A stretch of DNA of 57,467 nucleotides from Microbacterium sp. HD4P20 (GCF_019449275.2 NZ_JAHZQZ020000013.1:1-57467), one strand, 5' to 3'; shown: positions 1 to 8,580, counted from the stretch's first letter. Numbers and translations are program-made. Notes: generated by a model not told the origin, from the letters alone.

Positions 1-42
1 GGCAGCCCCCGCCGCGGACGCGACCCGTTTCGAAGGACCCCC

Positions 43-1233
43 GTGACTGACACACTTCCCGCCGCGCCCTCCCCGGCGTCGCCCGCGACCCCGGACGTCG
101 AGCACCTCGCCGCCCGCAGCATCCGTCTCATCACCGAACTGCAGACACCTGAGGGTGCGTACCCAGCCAGCCCGACGTTCTCGGCGTACGTCGGATACAG
201 CTGGCTGCGTGACGGCGCCTTCATCGCGGACGCCGCGTCGGCTGCCGGCGAGGCGGATTCGGCGAGCCGGTTCTACGACTGGTGCGCCGAGGTGCTGGTG
301 CGCCGCGCGGATCACATCCGCTGGATCGTCGCTGAGACACGCGAAGGTCGGCCCCCCGCGGCCGAGCACATGCTGCCGGCACGGTTCACGTTCGCGGGGG
401 AGGATGGCGCGGACGAGTGGTGGGACTTCCAGCTCGACGGCTATGGCACGTGGCTGTGGGCACTCGTGGAGCATCTCGAGCGGCACGGTCTGGATGGCGC
501 GCGCTACCGCGATGCCGTGCAGCTGACGGCCGAGTACCTGCTCGTCTCCTGGCAGCGCCCCTGCTACGACTGGTGGGAGGAGCACGCCCAGCACGTTCAC
601 GTCTCGACGCTCGCCTGCATCGCTGCGGGTCTCGGCGCGGTCGCACGTGCACGGCTGGTCGACGACGCGCAGTCGGCGGCCATCGCGGCGACCACCGATG
701 AGATCCGCGATCTCGTCGCCACGCGGGGCACGGCGGACGGGCACCTCATCAAGTGGCTCGGCAGCACCGCAGTCGACGGGAGCCTGGCCGCAGCGATCGC
801 GCCGCTCGGGTTCGTGGGCGCCGGATCGGACGTCGGCCGGGCCACGATCGACGTGCTCGAGTCGCACCTCGCCGTCGAGGGCGGCGTGCACCGCTACCTG
901 GGCGACACGTTCTTCGGCGGCGGCCAGTGGCCGCTGCTGACGTGCTTCCTGGCGCTCGCGCACCTCGCCGCCGGTGATCGCGAGCGCGCGGAGGAGTACT
1001 TCGACTGGGTGGCGGGGACGGCGACGACCGACCTGCATCTGCCGGAGCAGGTCACCCATCACCTCATCGCCCCGCGCATGCAGCAGCCGTGGATCGACCG
1101 ATGGGGCACGGTGGCGACACCTCTCCTGTGGAGTCATGCCATGTTCTTGCGGCTCGGGCTGGAGCTCGGACGCCTGCGCGCCGAAGACTTCCCATCACAC
1201 ACCGCCCTCCCGCAGGAAGGCTTCAGCCGATGA
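43..1233 (+). CDS. Glycoside hydrolase family 15-like protein (glucoamylase-type barrel)
   Basis: The protein has 396 residues and starts at GTG 43 behind a GAAGGA ribosome binding site. The run GYSWLRDGAFIADA near residue 52 resembles the first conserved block of GH15 glucoamylases, where Trp-x-Arg-Asp binds the sugar in subsite -1. Later blocks rich in Trp, and EHMLPARF, fit an (alpha/alpha)6 barrel. Family members usually exceed 600 residues and carry an N-terminal beta-sandwich; here only the barrel is present. There is no signal peptide, so it should act in the cytoplasm. Its stop overlaps the next start (ATGA), so it is translationally coupled to a GH31 enzyme, which suggests joint breakdown of alpha-glucosides. 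The family call is by motif; substrate and activity are unknown. Confidence 0.7.
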   Translation: MTDTLPAAPSPASPATPDVEHLAARSIRLITELQTPEGAYPASPTFSAYVGYSWLRDGAFIADAASAAGEADSASRFYDWCAEVLVRRADHIRWIVAETREGRPPAAEHMLPARFTFAGEDGADEWWDFQLDGYGTWLWALVEHLERHGLDGARYRDAVQLTAEYLLVSWQRPCYDWWEEHAQHVHVSTLACIAAGLGAVARARLVDDAQSAAIAATTDEIRDLVATRGTADGHLIKWLGSTAVDGSLAAAIAPLGFVGAGSDVGRATIDVLESHLAVEGGVHRYLGDTFFGGGQWPLLTCFLALAHLAAGDRERAEEYFDWVAGTATTDLHLPEQVTHHLIAPRMQQPWIDRWGTVATPLLWSHAMFLRLGLELGRLRAEDFPSHTALPQEGFSR

Positions 1234-3473
1234 TCCGCCACCGACCCGCCGGCTCGGGCCACCCGTACTCGGTCGACACCGAGCAGCGATGGCCCGTCGT
1301 CCCGCTCGAGGGCGAGACCGCGACGCTCGGCCTTCGGGCCGACGCCGACGTCGTCGCGGCGAACTGCACCATCGAGTGGAGACCGGATGACGCCACCGCC
1401 GACGTCGAAACGGTCGAGCTGCCTCTCGACCGCGTGGCGACCACCTCGCGCGGTCGTGTGACCGACGGAGGACACCTCGCGTCGGCGGCGAGCAGACTCG
1501 CGCGCACCGCCGGCGGATGGCAGGCCACGACGCCGTCACTGCGGTTCGGCGGCACGTACCGCTATCGATTCACCGCCACGCGCAGCTCCGGCAGCGTCGA
1601 GCGCACGCGGTGGTTCGAGTTCCGCGCTGCCAGGTGGGCTGCCGCTCCCGAAGCGCTCGCCGAGCACGGCCGCGGCCGCGTCATCCCGGGCTCAGTCGAC
1701 CAGCTGCACGATGGACGGCGCGCGTGGCGCGTGCGGTTCGCGCTGCCGTTGGGCGCGAACGAGCACGTGACCGGATTCGGCGAGCGCTACGACGCCGTCG
1801 ACCAGACCGGCGCCGAGCTGGACTCTGTCGTGTTCGAGCAGTACAAGAGCCAGGGCGCCGAGCGCAAGACGTACCTGCCGATGCCGTTCGCCCACGTCAT
1901 CGGCGGCGAGGGGTGGGGCTTCCACGTCGACACATCCCGGCGCGTCTGGTTCGACGTCGGCCGGTCCGACGCTTCCCGGCTCGCCGTCGAAGCGGAGGTC
2001 GGAGAGATCGGGCCGCTCGCGCTGCGGATCTTCGACGGCACGCCGGTCGAGGTGCTCGGGGCGTTCCTCGACCGCGTCGGCCGCGCGACCGAGCTGCCGG
2101 CGTGGGTGTTCCGGCTGTGGGCGAGCGGCAACGAGTGGAACACGCAGCAGGAGGTGCTGCGACAGGCCGAGCTGCACCGTCGCCACGACATCCCGGTCGG
2201 TTCGATCGTGATCGAGGCGTGGAGCGACGAGTCGACGTTCACGGTCTTCCGCGACGCGGAGTATCGAGTGAACGAAGACGGTGGACCGCACCGCCTGTCG
2301 GACTTCACCTTCCCGCCCGACGGCGCCTGGCCCGATCCCAAAGGCATGACCGACGACCTGCACGCCCGCGGCATCCGTCTGCATCTGTGGCAGATCCCGC
2401 TGATCAAGATGCGGCCGCACCCGCAGGGTCAGGTCGCCGCCGACGCGCACGCTGCAATCCGGGAGGACGTCCTGATCCGAGAGCCCGATCCCAAGGGCGG
2501 CACCCGCCCGTATCGCAATCGTGGCTGGTGGTTTCCGTTGGGTCTCATGCCCGATCTCACCGACGAGCGTGCGGCGTCCTGGTGGACCGAGAAGCGGCGC
2601 TACCTCGTGGAAGAGATCGGCATCGACGGCTTCAAGACCGACGGCGGCGAGCACGCGTGGGGTTCCGAGCTGGTCTACCTCGACGGTCGCCGCGGCGATG
2701 AGAAGAACAACACCTTCCCGGTCTCCTACGCGAAGGCGTACGGCCGGCTGCTGGAGTCCGCCGGCAAGGCGCCCGTGACCTTCAGTCGTGCCGGTTTCAC
2801 GGGCTCTCAGGCGCACGGCGCGTTCTGGGCGGGCGATGAGAACTCGACGTGGGAGGCGTTCCGCTGGTCGATGAACGCCGGCCTCACCGCAGCCGCGTCC
2901 GGCATCGTCTACTGGGGCTGGGACATCGCGGGGTTCTCGGGAGAGATCCCGACGGCCGAGCTCTTCATCCGGGCGGCGCAGGCGTCGGCGTTCGTCCCGA
3001 TCATGCAGTACCACTCCGAGTTCAACCACCACCGGTCGCCCTCACGAGACCGCACGCCCTGGAACATCGCCGAGCGCACCGGCGACGAGCGCGTGATTCC
3101 GCTGTTCCGCCGGTACACCAAGCTCCGTGAGCGCCTGGTGCCGTACCTCGAGCGCTCGGCAGCGAACGCGATCGCGACGGATGCCCCTCTCATGCGTCCG
3201 CTGTTCTTCGAGTGGCCCGAAGACCCGCAGGTCTGGATCGGAGAGGCGCAGTGGTTGCTGGGCGACGACCTGCTGATCGCACCTGTGCTCGAACCGGACG
3301 CTGCGGAGCGGACGGTGTACCTGCCGGCGGGCGAGTGGACCGATGTGTGGACCGGTGAGTCCATCGCCGGGGGCCGGACGATCACGGTGCCGACGCCCAT
3401 CGACCGGATCCCGGTGTACGCCCGGGGCAGCGAGGCGCCGACGTACGTGGAACTGTTCCGGGTCGTGGACTGA
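1230..3473 (+). CDS. Glycoside hydrolase family 31 alpha-glucosidase/alpha-xylosidase
   Basis: The enzyme has 747 residues. ATG 1230 is chosen because it overlaps the upstream stop as ATGA and follows CAGGAAGG; a longer in-frame extension lies entirely inside the previous gene. The catalytic nucleophile is Asp471 in GFKTDGGEH, the GH31 signature, and the acid/base is Asp536 in FWAGDENSTW. An N-terminal beta domain precedes the barrel (VTGFGERYDAVDQ), and a C-terminal beta domain (VYLPAGEWTDVW) follows it. GH31 enzymes release alpha-linked glucose or xylose from non-reducing ends by a retaining mechanism. No signal peptide is visible, so the likely substrates are imported oligosaccharides. The exact linkage cannot be read from the sequence. 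Confidence 0.93.
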   Translation: MIRHRPAGSGHPYSVDTEQRWPVVPLEGETATLGLRADADVVAANCTIEWRPDDATADVETVELPLDRVATTSRGRVTDGGHLASAASRLARTAGGWQATTPSLRFGGTYRYRFTATRSSGSVERTRWFEFRAARWAAAPEALAEHGRGRVIPGSVDQLHDGRRAWRVRFALPLGANEHVTGFGERYDAVDQTGAELDSVVFEQYKSQGAERKTYLPMPFAHVIGGEGWGFHVDTSRRVWFDVGRSDASRLAVEAEVGEIGPLALRIFDGTPVEVLGAFLDRVGRATELPAWVFRLWASGNEWNTQQEVLRQAELHRRHDIPVGSIVIEAWSDESTFTVFRDAEYRVNEDGGPHRLSDFTFPPDGAWPDPKGMTDDLHARGIRLHLWQIPLIKMRPHPQGQVAADAHAAIREDVLIREPDPKGGTRPYRNRGWWFPLGLMPDLTDERAASWWTEKRRYLVEEIGIDGFKTDGGEHAWGSELVYLDGRRGDEKNNTFPVSYAKAYGRLLESAGKAPVTFSRAGFTGSQAHGAFWAGDENSTWEAFRWSMNAGLTAAASGIVYWGWDIAGFSGEIPTAELFIRAAQASAFVPIMQYHSEFNHHRSPSRDRTPWNIAERTGDERVIPLFRRYTKLRERLVPYLERSAANAIATDAPLMRPLFFEWPEDPQVWIGEAQWLLGDDLLIAPVLEPDAAERTVYLPAGEWTDVWTGESIAGGRTITVPTPIDRIPVYARGSEAPTYVELFRVVD

Positions 3474-3485
3474 CGCGCCGCCGGT

Positions 3486-4514
3486 TCAGTCGGTGGTGGG
3501 CTCCCACCCGAGGCTCGGAGCCACGAGCTTCGCGAACGACTCCACCACACGCAGGTTGAACTCGACGCCCAGCTGGCTGGGGATCGTGAGCATGAGAGTG
3601 TCGGCGCTCGCGATCGCGGCGTCCTGCTTCAGCTGCTCGATCAGCACATCCGGCTCTGCCGCGTAGGTCTTGCCGAAGGTCGACCGCATGCCATCGATCA
3701 CGCCGATCTGATCGCCGTCCTGGCGACCACCGAAGTACATCTCGTCTTCGGCGGTGGTGATCGGAAAGATCGAGCGGCTCACCGATACTCGGGCTTCGCC
3801 GTCGTGACCAGCCTCGCGCCGCGCGGCGCGGAACGCGTCGATCTGCTGCGCCTGCAGCTGGTCGAAGGGCGTACCGTCGGCCTCGGTGAGGAGCGTCGAC
3901 GACATGAGGTTCACGCCGCGACGGCCGGCCCATTCGGCCGAGTCGCGGTTGCCCGCACCCCACCAGATGCGCGAACGCAAGCCGGGGGAGTGCGGCTCGA
4001 CGCGCTGCATCCCGGTGCCGCCGCCGAACGGTGACGAAGCGTCCCGCTCGGCGAGACCCTCGCCCTCGACGGCGCGCAGGAACAGCTCGAAGTGCTCCCT
4101 GGCGAGATCGGCGCCGCGCGGATCGCGAGACCCGGTGTAGCCGAACGCCTCGTAGCCGCGCACGACCGACTCGGGTGAGCCGCGGCTGACGCCGAGGGCG
4201 AGTCTTCCGCCAGAGATGAGATCGACGGATGCCGCTTCCTCCGCCAGATACAGCGGGTTCTCGTAGCGCATGTCGATGACCCCGGTTCCGACTTCGATCT
4301 GGTTCGTGCGCGCGGCGATCGCCGCGAGCAGCGGCATCGGCGAGGACTGCTGACGCGCGAAGTGGTGCACACGGAGGTAGGCCCCGTTGACGCCGAGCTC
4401 GTCCATTCCCTGAGCCAGGTCGATCGCCTGGAGCATCGAGTCGGCCGCGGTGAGCTGGCGGCCGCCGCCGAGAGGGCCGTAGTGTCCGAATGAGAGGGTT
4501 CCGAAGCGCTGCAT
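3486..4514 (-). CDS. LLM-class flavin-dependent oxidoreductase
   Basis: This 342-residue protein belongs to the bacterial luciferase-like superfamily, whose members use FMN or F420 as a one- or two-electron donor. Visible family signatures are the N-terminal strand FGTLSFGHYGPL, LAAIAARTNQIEVGTGVIDMRYENP and SGGRLALGVSRGSPESVVRGYEAFG. The C-terminal part contains DTLMLTIPSQLGVEFNLRVVESFAK, as is usual for this fold. It stands alone on the minus strand, convergent with the GH31 gene and divergent from a GNAT gene, so the context gives no substrate. Which flavin it uses cannot be decided here. Confidence 0.88.
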   Translation of the reverse strand: MQRFGTLSFGHYGPLGGGRQLTAADSMLQAIDLAQGMDELGVNGAYLRVHHFARQQSSPMPLLAAIAARTNQIEVGTGVIDMRYENPLYLAEEAASVDLISGGRLALGVSRGSPESVVRGYEAFGYTGSRDPRGADLAREHFELFLRAVEGEGLAERDASSPFGGGTGMQRVEPHSPGLRSRIWWGAGNRDSAEWAGRRGVNLMSSTLLTEADGTPFDQLQAQQIDAFRAARREAGHDGEARVSVSRSIFPITTAEDEMYFGGRQDGDQIGVIDGMRSTFGKTYAAEPDVLIEQLKQDAAIASADTLMLTIPSQLGVEFNLRVVESFAKLVAPSLGWEPTTD

Positions 4515-4585
4515 AGTGCGTGCAACGGTATGCCCTCGGCATCCATTCCGGTGAATGCGTCCTGTCTGCGGACCGGCGGCCGCTG

Positions 4586-4591
4586 TAATCT
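4586..4591 (+). promoter_or_regulatory. -10 element of a leaderless promoter (GNAT gene)
   Basis: TAATCT lies exactly six bases before the GTG start at 4598, so transcription should begin at or next to the start codon. No ribosome binding site is present. Confidence 0.6.
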
Positions 4592-4597
4592 GACGCG

Positions 4598-5077
4598 GTG
4601 ACGACCATCCGGCCGGCTACGCCCGACGACGCGCCGCGCATCGCCGAGGTGTGGGAGATCGCGTGGCTCGAGGCGCATCTCGGACACGTTCCCGACGAAC
4701 TCGTCGCACTTCGCGACTCGGATTCGTTCCGCACGCGTGCGGCCGGCATGATCGACCGGACCCTCGTTGCCGAGGTCGATGGCGTCGTCGTGGGGTTCGT
4801 CACGCTCAAGGGCGACGAGCTGGAGCAGCTCTTCGTCGACGCGTCGGCGCGGGGCACCGGGGTCGCCCGTGACCTCCTCGCCGAGGGAGCGCGTTGGCTG
4901 CTCGAGGCGGGACACCCGCAGCCCTGGCTCGCGGTGGCGACGGGCAACGCGCGGGCGCGGCGCTTCTACGAGCGCGAAGGCTGGCGCGATGCCGGGCACA
5001 TCTCGTACGCGTCGCCGGTCGACGGCGGTGTCATACCGGTGTCGGGTCACCGGTATGAGCTCATCCTCCCGCAGTAG
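4598..5077 (+). CDS. GNAT family N-acetyltransferase
   Basis: The protein has 159 residues. It opens with MTTIRPATPDDAPRIAEVW, the usual first strand and helix of GNAT enzymes. The acetyl-CoA pyrophosphate loop is visible in LFVDASARGTGVARDLLAEG (motif A), and ATGNARARRFYEREGWRDAG is motif B. GNAT enzymes move an acetyl group from acetyl-CoA to an amine; the acceptor cannot be predicted. GTG 4598 is chosen because it follows a -10 hexamer by six bases. It is transcribed away from the neighbouring LLM oxidoreductase and shares a short intergenic region with it. Confidence 0.9.
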   Translation: MTTIRPATPDDAPRIAEVWEIAWLEAHLGHVPDELVALRDSDSFRTRAAGMIDRTLVAEVDGVVVGFVTLKGDELEQLFVDASARGTGVARDLLAEGARWLLEAGHPQPWLAVATGNARARRFYEREGWRDAGHISYASPVDGGVIPVSGHRYELILPQ

Positions 5078-5159
5078 GCGCAACCCCTGTCCCGTCCCCG
5101 TGAGCCGTGCTTACGATGGCAGAGGAACAGTCGTCGCAGTGGTGTCGAGAGGGGGCACG

Positions 5160-5651
5160 ATGGTCCAGGTTCGCGTGGCCGGTGTCGCACTCGATGCGAC
5201 AGGACAGCACGTGCTGCTGCTCAAGCCCGTGGATGAGATCCCCGGCGACGGCATGGTCCTGCCCATCTGGGTCGGCCAGCTCGAGGCGACGTCGATCCTG
5301 GTCGCCGTGGAGAAGGCGCCGGTGCCGCGGCCGCTCGCGCACGACCTGATGCGGTCGCTGCTGGAGACCCTCGGAGCCGAGGTGACGCGCGTCGAGGTGA
5401 CCCGCATCGATCAGGGCACCTTCTTCGCCGAGATCACGCTCACGACCGCGCTCGGCGACCGCATCGTCGACGCGAGACCGTCGGATGCCGTCGCCCTGGC
5501 TTCGCGCGTGGGCGCGAGCATGTGGGTGGCAGAGCCCGTGATGGCCGAGGCGGGCGTGCCGGACGTGCTGACAGAGACCGATGCCGCCGAGAAGCTCGAC
5601 GAGTTCAAGCGCTTCCTCGACGACGTCGAGCCCGAGGATTTCGAAGGCTGA
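5160..5651 (+). CDS. Bifunctional nuclease domain (DUF151) protein
   Basis: The protein has 163 residues, counted from ATG 5160 behind GAGAGGGGGC. The frame stays open further upstream, but only the part from MVQVRVAGVALD matches the family. Visible family features are VLPIWVGQLEATSILVAVEK, RPLAHDLMRSLLETLGAEVTRVEV, GTFFAEITL and DARPSDAVALASRVGASMWV. The SDA-ALA segment is the best conserved part of DUF151. The plant founder has DNase and RNase activity; in actinobacteria the protein often sits near MerR/FHA cell-division regulators, but not here. The tail from about residue 135 is acidic. The cellular role is uncertain. Confidence 0.9.
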   Translation: MVQVRVAGVALDATGQHVLLLKPVDEIPGDGMVLPIWVGQLEATSILVAVEKAPVPRPLAHDLMRSLLETLGAEVTRVEVTRIDQGTFFAEITLTTALGDRIVDARPSDAVALASRVGASMWVAEPVMAEAGVPDVLTETDAAEKLDEFKRFLDDVEPEDFEG

Positions 5652-5675
5652 GCTCGGTCGTCCGATCGGCCGGCG

Positions 5676-6548
5676 TCAGTCGAACTCGACGTTGGTGTGC
5701 CGCGGGTAGGCGCCGCCGGCAAGCTTCACCAGTTGCGCGTGCGCGTACTCGCACACCAGCGCGTGGCGGTAGACCATGCGCGGCACATCGACGTTCGAGT
5801 CCATCCACAGGCTCATGCCGGCGAGCTTCCAATGGCGGAACGTGTCGTCGTCGCACACGAGCGCGAGGATCTCGAGGAACGAGTCGTCGAACCGGATGGA
5901 GTGCACCGCGCGCCGGTATTCCTCGACCGTGAGCGCCATCGAGAACGGGATGTTCATGAAGCACAGCGCGGTCTGGATGTCGAGACGCAGCAGTCTGCGC
6001 CGTCCGCGTTCGGCGTCGAGGCGAGGGATGTCGAGCTGGGCGAAATCCAGCGTCTCGGGTGGGGTCAACGGCACGCCGTCCAACGCGATCAGCACGTCGT
6101 AGACGTTGACGTCATGCTCGACGACCGCTTGATCGCCGAGCCCCGCGAGCGTCTCGGGGCGCAGCGTCACCGGCCCCATCTCGACGCCCGTGTTGCGGAT
6201 GATGAAGTTCACCAGATTGGTCTCGACGACGAAGTGCCGGATCAGCAGCTCGACGGCGTCGGGTGAGACGAATCGCCGCAGGAACCACACGCAGAGCCGG
6301 TCCATGACCGGAAGCGGCATCCACCGGAACGGCAGCACGCGCTTGACGATCGAGATGAGCGCCACGAGCACGCGCGAGAAGACGCGGGCGATCGGATACA
6401 GCCAGCGTCGTGACATCCGTCGCTGGTCGTCGATGATCTGCCGCACCAGCGCGCGGTCCAACGGCACCGATGGATCGGCGTAGATCGCCTCCCACATGCT
6501 CGGATCGGACCCGACGAACTCCGGGACTGACGGTCGCGGCGCCGGCAT
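5676..6548 (-). CDS. Unrecognised protein, third gene of the ketosynthase-HDO operon
   Basis: This 290-residue protein is not recognised with confidence. It starts one base after the stop of the HDO gene, so it is probably translationally coupled to it. Residues 45-75 form a hydrophobic, basic-flanked helix pair (IARVFSRVLVALISIVKRVLPF) that may touch the membrane. The segments RHFVVETNLVNFIIRNTG and VVEHDVNVYDVLI carry closely spaced His, Glu and Asp residues that could bind metal. The rest is predicted helical, with an FDDSFLEILALVCDDDTFRHWKL stretch. There is no signal peptide. Its fixed place behind a KAS III-type synthase and a diiron oxidase suggests a tailoring or membrane-docking role for an acyl product; that is inference only. 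Confidence 0.75.
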   Translation of the reverse strand: MPAPRPSVPEFVGSDPSMWEAIYADPSVPLDRALVRQIIDDQRRMSRRWLYPIARVFSRVLVALISIVKRVLPFRWMPLPVMDRLCVWFLRRFVSPDAVELLIRHFVVETNLVNFIIRNTGVEMGPVTLRPETLAGLGDQAVVEHDVNVYDVLIALDGVPLTPPETLDFAQLDIPRLDAERGRRRLLRLDIQTALCFMNIPFSMALTVEEYRRAVHSIRFDDSFLEILALVCDDDTFRHWKLAGMSLWMDSNVDVPRMVYRHALVCEYAHAQLVKLAGGAYPRHTNVEFD

Positions 6549-6549
6549 G

Positions 6550-7251
6550 TCAGCGATCCAGCTCTTCCAGTTGCAGTGCGTAGAGCCGCGCCACCACCTG
6601 GGCGCAACGGACGATCTCGTCGGCTGCGTCGTCGTCGATGAGGCCGGAGGTCAGGATGGCTTCGAGATCGCCGGTGTGCGCACTGTCGGCCGTCTGGTGG
6701 TACGTCATGAAGTGGACCTGGTTGTCGGCGAGCCCGAGCACTTCTTGGAACCGGGCGGCCCATCCGGCCGCGCGCTGGGCGCCCAGTCCCTCGATGATGA
6801 ACATCGCGCCGAGCAGCCCGACCGGGTTGGGCTGGTCGGCGTAGTGGAACATGTAGCCCGAGAGCGCTTCAGAGCCCACGTTCTTACGACCGGCCCGCAG
6901 TTCATCCAGCGAGCCGCCGATCGCGACGTAGTCCCGTTCGATCATGAGGTAGTCACGGTGCTCCTCTTCGGCATGGCGAATCGCTGCCGCGCGAAGCTCG
7001 AAGTGGTCGATGTCGAAGTTCGACGCGGCCCGCGAGATCCACGGCGACCCGTCGACGACCTGCTGCCTGAGGTTGAACAGCAGCCGCTGGTAGTCCTGGA
7101 GGGTCACCGTGCCCTCGGCGAGCCGACTCAGCACCGGTACGCGCTCGAGGCGCTCCTCCAGCTCGCGCCACACCTCGGCGAGCCTCTCGAAGAGGCTGTT
7201 CGCACCGGCGGCCGGGGCCTCGTGGGCCGTGGTGGTCGAACTGATCGTCAC
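6550..7251 (-). CDS. Iron-containing redox enzyme, heme-oxygenase-like diiron (HDO) family
   Basis: The 233-residue protein starts at GTG 7251, overlapping the ketosynthase stop by four bases (GTGA). It resembles the iron-containing redox enzyme (Haem_oxygenas_2) group that includes UndA, SznF and BesC. Candidate diiron ligands are Glu95 and His98 in HAEEEHRDY, Glu154 in FIIEGLGAQ, His185 in MTYHQTAD, and His192 with Asp195 in AHTGD. The E-xx-H ... E ... H order and spacing match UndA closely. Such enzymes use O2 at a diiron centre to oxidise amino or fatty acids, for example by oxidative decarboxylation. Acting on the ketosynthase product is the natural inference. Substrate unknown. Confidence 0.85.
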   Translation of the reverse strand: MTISSTTTAHEAPAAGANSLFERLAEVWRELEERLERVPVLSRLAEGTVTLQDYQRLLFNLRQQVVDGSPWISRAASNFDIDHFELRAAAIRHAEEEHRDYLMIERDYVAIGGSLDELRAGRKNVGSEALSGYMFHYADQPNPVGLLGAMFIIEGLGAQRAAGWAARFQEVLGLADNQVHFMTYHQTADSAHTGDLEAILTSGLIDDDAADEIVRCAQVVARLYALQLEELDR

Positions 7252-8390
7252 GTCGGTGCTCCTTGCGGTGAGGGTGGGGCGACCACTGTCAGGTGGGCGA
7301 AGGCGAACGAGAACCTGCCTGATTCGGGCACCGCCAGCAGGACGGTGTCGCCTGGCGCGAAGCGGCCGGTGCTCCATGCCTCCTCGAGGGCGATGAAGAT
7401 GCTCGCCGATCCGGTGTTGCCGCGGGTCTCGAGGTTGGAGAACCAGCGGTCGGTGTCGAGGGTGGGCACGCGGCGCCGGAGTGCATCGAAGGCGACGTCG
7501 CGGAACGCGTTCGTGCTGTAGTGGCAGATGACGTGGTCGAGGTGACGCACATCGACGAGTCCGATGTCGACCAGCTCCTCGAATTGCCGGATGCCGGCAT
7601 CGGCCAGATCGTCCAGGACGCTGACGTCCTGCCGCAGCAGGAACATGCCCGCCGCTTCGGCCTCAGCGATGTCGACGTCCTGCCACGTGCGGCCGACGAC
7701 CGGATCGACGCCACTCATCCCGGCGCGCATGCAGACGTCGTATTCGTGTGCCAGCGAGACCTGTCTCACCCAGTCGACTCGCAGCGAGGGCCGGGTCGGG
7801 TGGGGCTGGAACTCGACCACGACGGCGCCCGCGCCGTCCGACAGCATCCAGCGCAGGAAATGGGAGTCCATGCCCGCCCGGATGCCGTCGTACCGGCGCT
7901 GCCGCAGGCTGCGGCTGGCCAGTTCCGAGCCGACGACCGCGGCGCGCGGGTGATCCCCGAGGCGGATCTTGCTGACCGCGGCATCCAGCGCCGCGAGACT
8001 CGACGCGCACACTCCGGATGCCGACAGCAGCTGCATGGGCCCACCGCCGAGGCGGCCGTGCACCATCGAGGCGAACCCCGGCACGAGCACGTCGCCCATC
8101 GTGGTGGCGCACGCGAGCATGCGCAGATCCGCAGCGTCGATCCCTCGATCGTCGAGCGCCGCACGCAGCGCTTTGACGGCCAGCTCCTCGTTGAGTTCGG
8201 TCGGTTCGCCCTCCTCGTCCAGGGCGTAGTGGCGCTGCCGGATGCCGTTGGCATCGAGCACGCGGCGACGGATCCGCTGCGTCACCGCGTCGTCACCACC
8301 GAGACGCGCCGCGATGCCGTCGTTGTCGACGGGATCGCCGGGGAGATATCGACCGAAGCCGGTGAGGTACGCCGTCGCGGTCGTGGCCAT
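7248..8390 (-). CDS. KAS III-like beta-ketosynthase, StlD/DarB-related
   Basis: The 380-residue protein has the full thiolase-fold triad: Cys128 in SASGVCASSLAALDAA, His290 in ICHYSTNAF, and Asn325 in TRGNTGSASIF. The N-terminal stretch NGIRQRHYALDEEGEPTELNEELA closely resembles StlD/DarB ketosynthases, which condense acyl units on the way to dialkylresorcinols and stilbenes. KAS III enzymes condense an acyl-CoA or acyl-ACP with a malonyl unit or a beta-keto acyl chain. No ACP, cyclase or aromatase is adjacent. It is the first gene of a three-gene operon and has a leaderless-type promoter. The final product cannot be predicted. Confidence 0.88.
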   Translation of the reverse strand: MATTATAYLTGFGRYLPGDPVDNDGIAARLGGDDAVTQRIRRRVLDANGIRQRHYALDEEGEPTELNEELAVKALRAALDDRGIDAADLRMLACATTMGDVLVPGFASMVHGRLGGGPMQLLSASGVCASSLAALDAAVSKIRLGDHPRAAVVGSELASRSLRQRRYDGIRAGMDSHFLRWMLSDGAGAVVVEFQPHPTRPSLRVDWVRQVSLAHEYDVCMRAGMSGVDPVVGRTWQDVDIAEAEAAGMFLLRQDVSVLDDLADAGIRQFEELVDIGLVDVRHLDHVICHYSTNAFRDVAFDALRRRVPTLDTDRWFSNLETRGNTGSASIFIALEEAWSTGRFAPGDTVLLAVPESGRFSFAFAHLTVVAPPSPQGAPT

Positions 8391-8396
8391 GACAAG

Positions 8397-8402
8397 ACAC
8401 TA
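8397..8402 (-). promoter_or_regulatory. -10 element of a leaderless promoter (ketosynthase operon)
   Basis: On the minus strand TAGTGT lies six bases before the ATG at 8390. It should drive the ketosynthase-HDO-unknown operon. It lies about 84 bases from the Zur-type palindrome. Confidence 0.55.
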
Positions 8403-8451
8403 GGCCACGCACGCAAGGGTGCCCCGTCCGATAGGGCCGGCGGCGATTGAT

Positions 8452-8480
8452 TTGACAGCAGGCATCGCGCACCACAGGAT
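8452..8480 (+). promoter_or_regulatory. Candidate sigma-70 type promoter of the zinc operon
   Basis: TTGACA (8452-8457) is followed after 17 bases by CAGGAT (8475-8480), a weak -10. The expected start of transcription at about 8486 falls on the first base of the Zur-type palindrome, as expected for repression. Confidence 0.45.
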
Positions 8481-8485
8481 ACCAA

Positions 8486-8500
8486 TGAGAATGATTCTCA
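8486..8500. promoter_or_regulatory. Zur-type operator, perfect 7-1-7 palindrome
   Basis: TGAGAATGATTCTCA is a perfect inverted repeat around a central G and matches the actinobacterial Zur box form TGAnAATnATTnTCA. Outer repeats GATAC (8479-8483) and GTATC (8501-8505) flank it. It lies 80 bases before the first gene of a zinc/manganese-type ABC operon. Zur represses such operons when zinc is sufficient. A Fur-family iron regulator cannot be fully excluded. Confidence 0.8.
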
Positions 8501-8580
8501 GTATCACTCGCTGATTCGTTGCGGAACTCCTCACCCTCGCGGTGCCGGTGAGCCCGAACCACCCGACCAGAGATCGTGAA

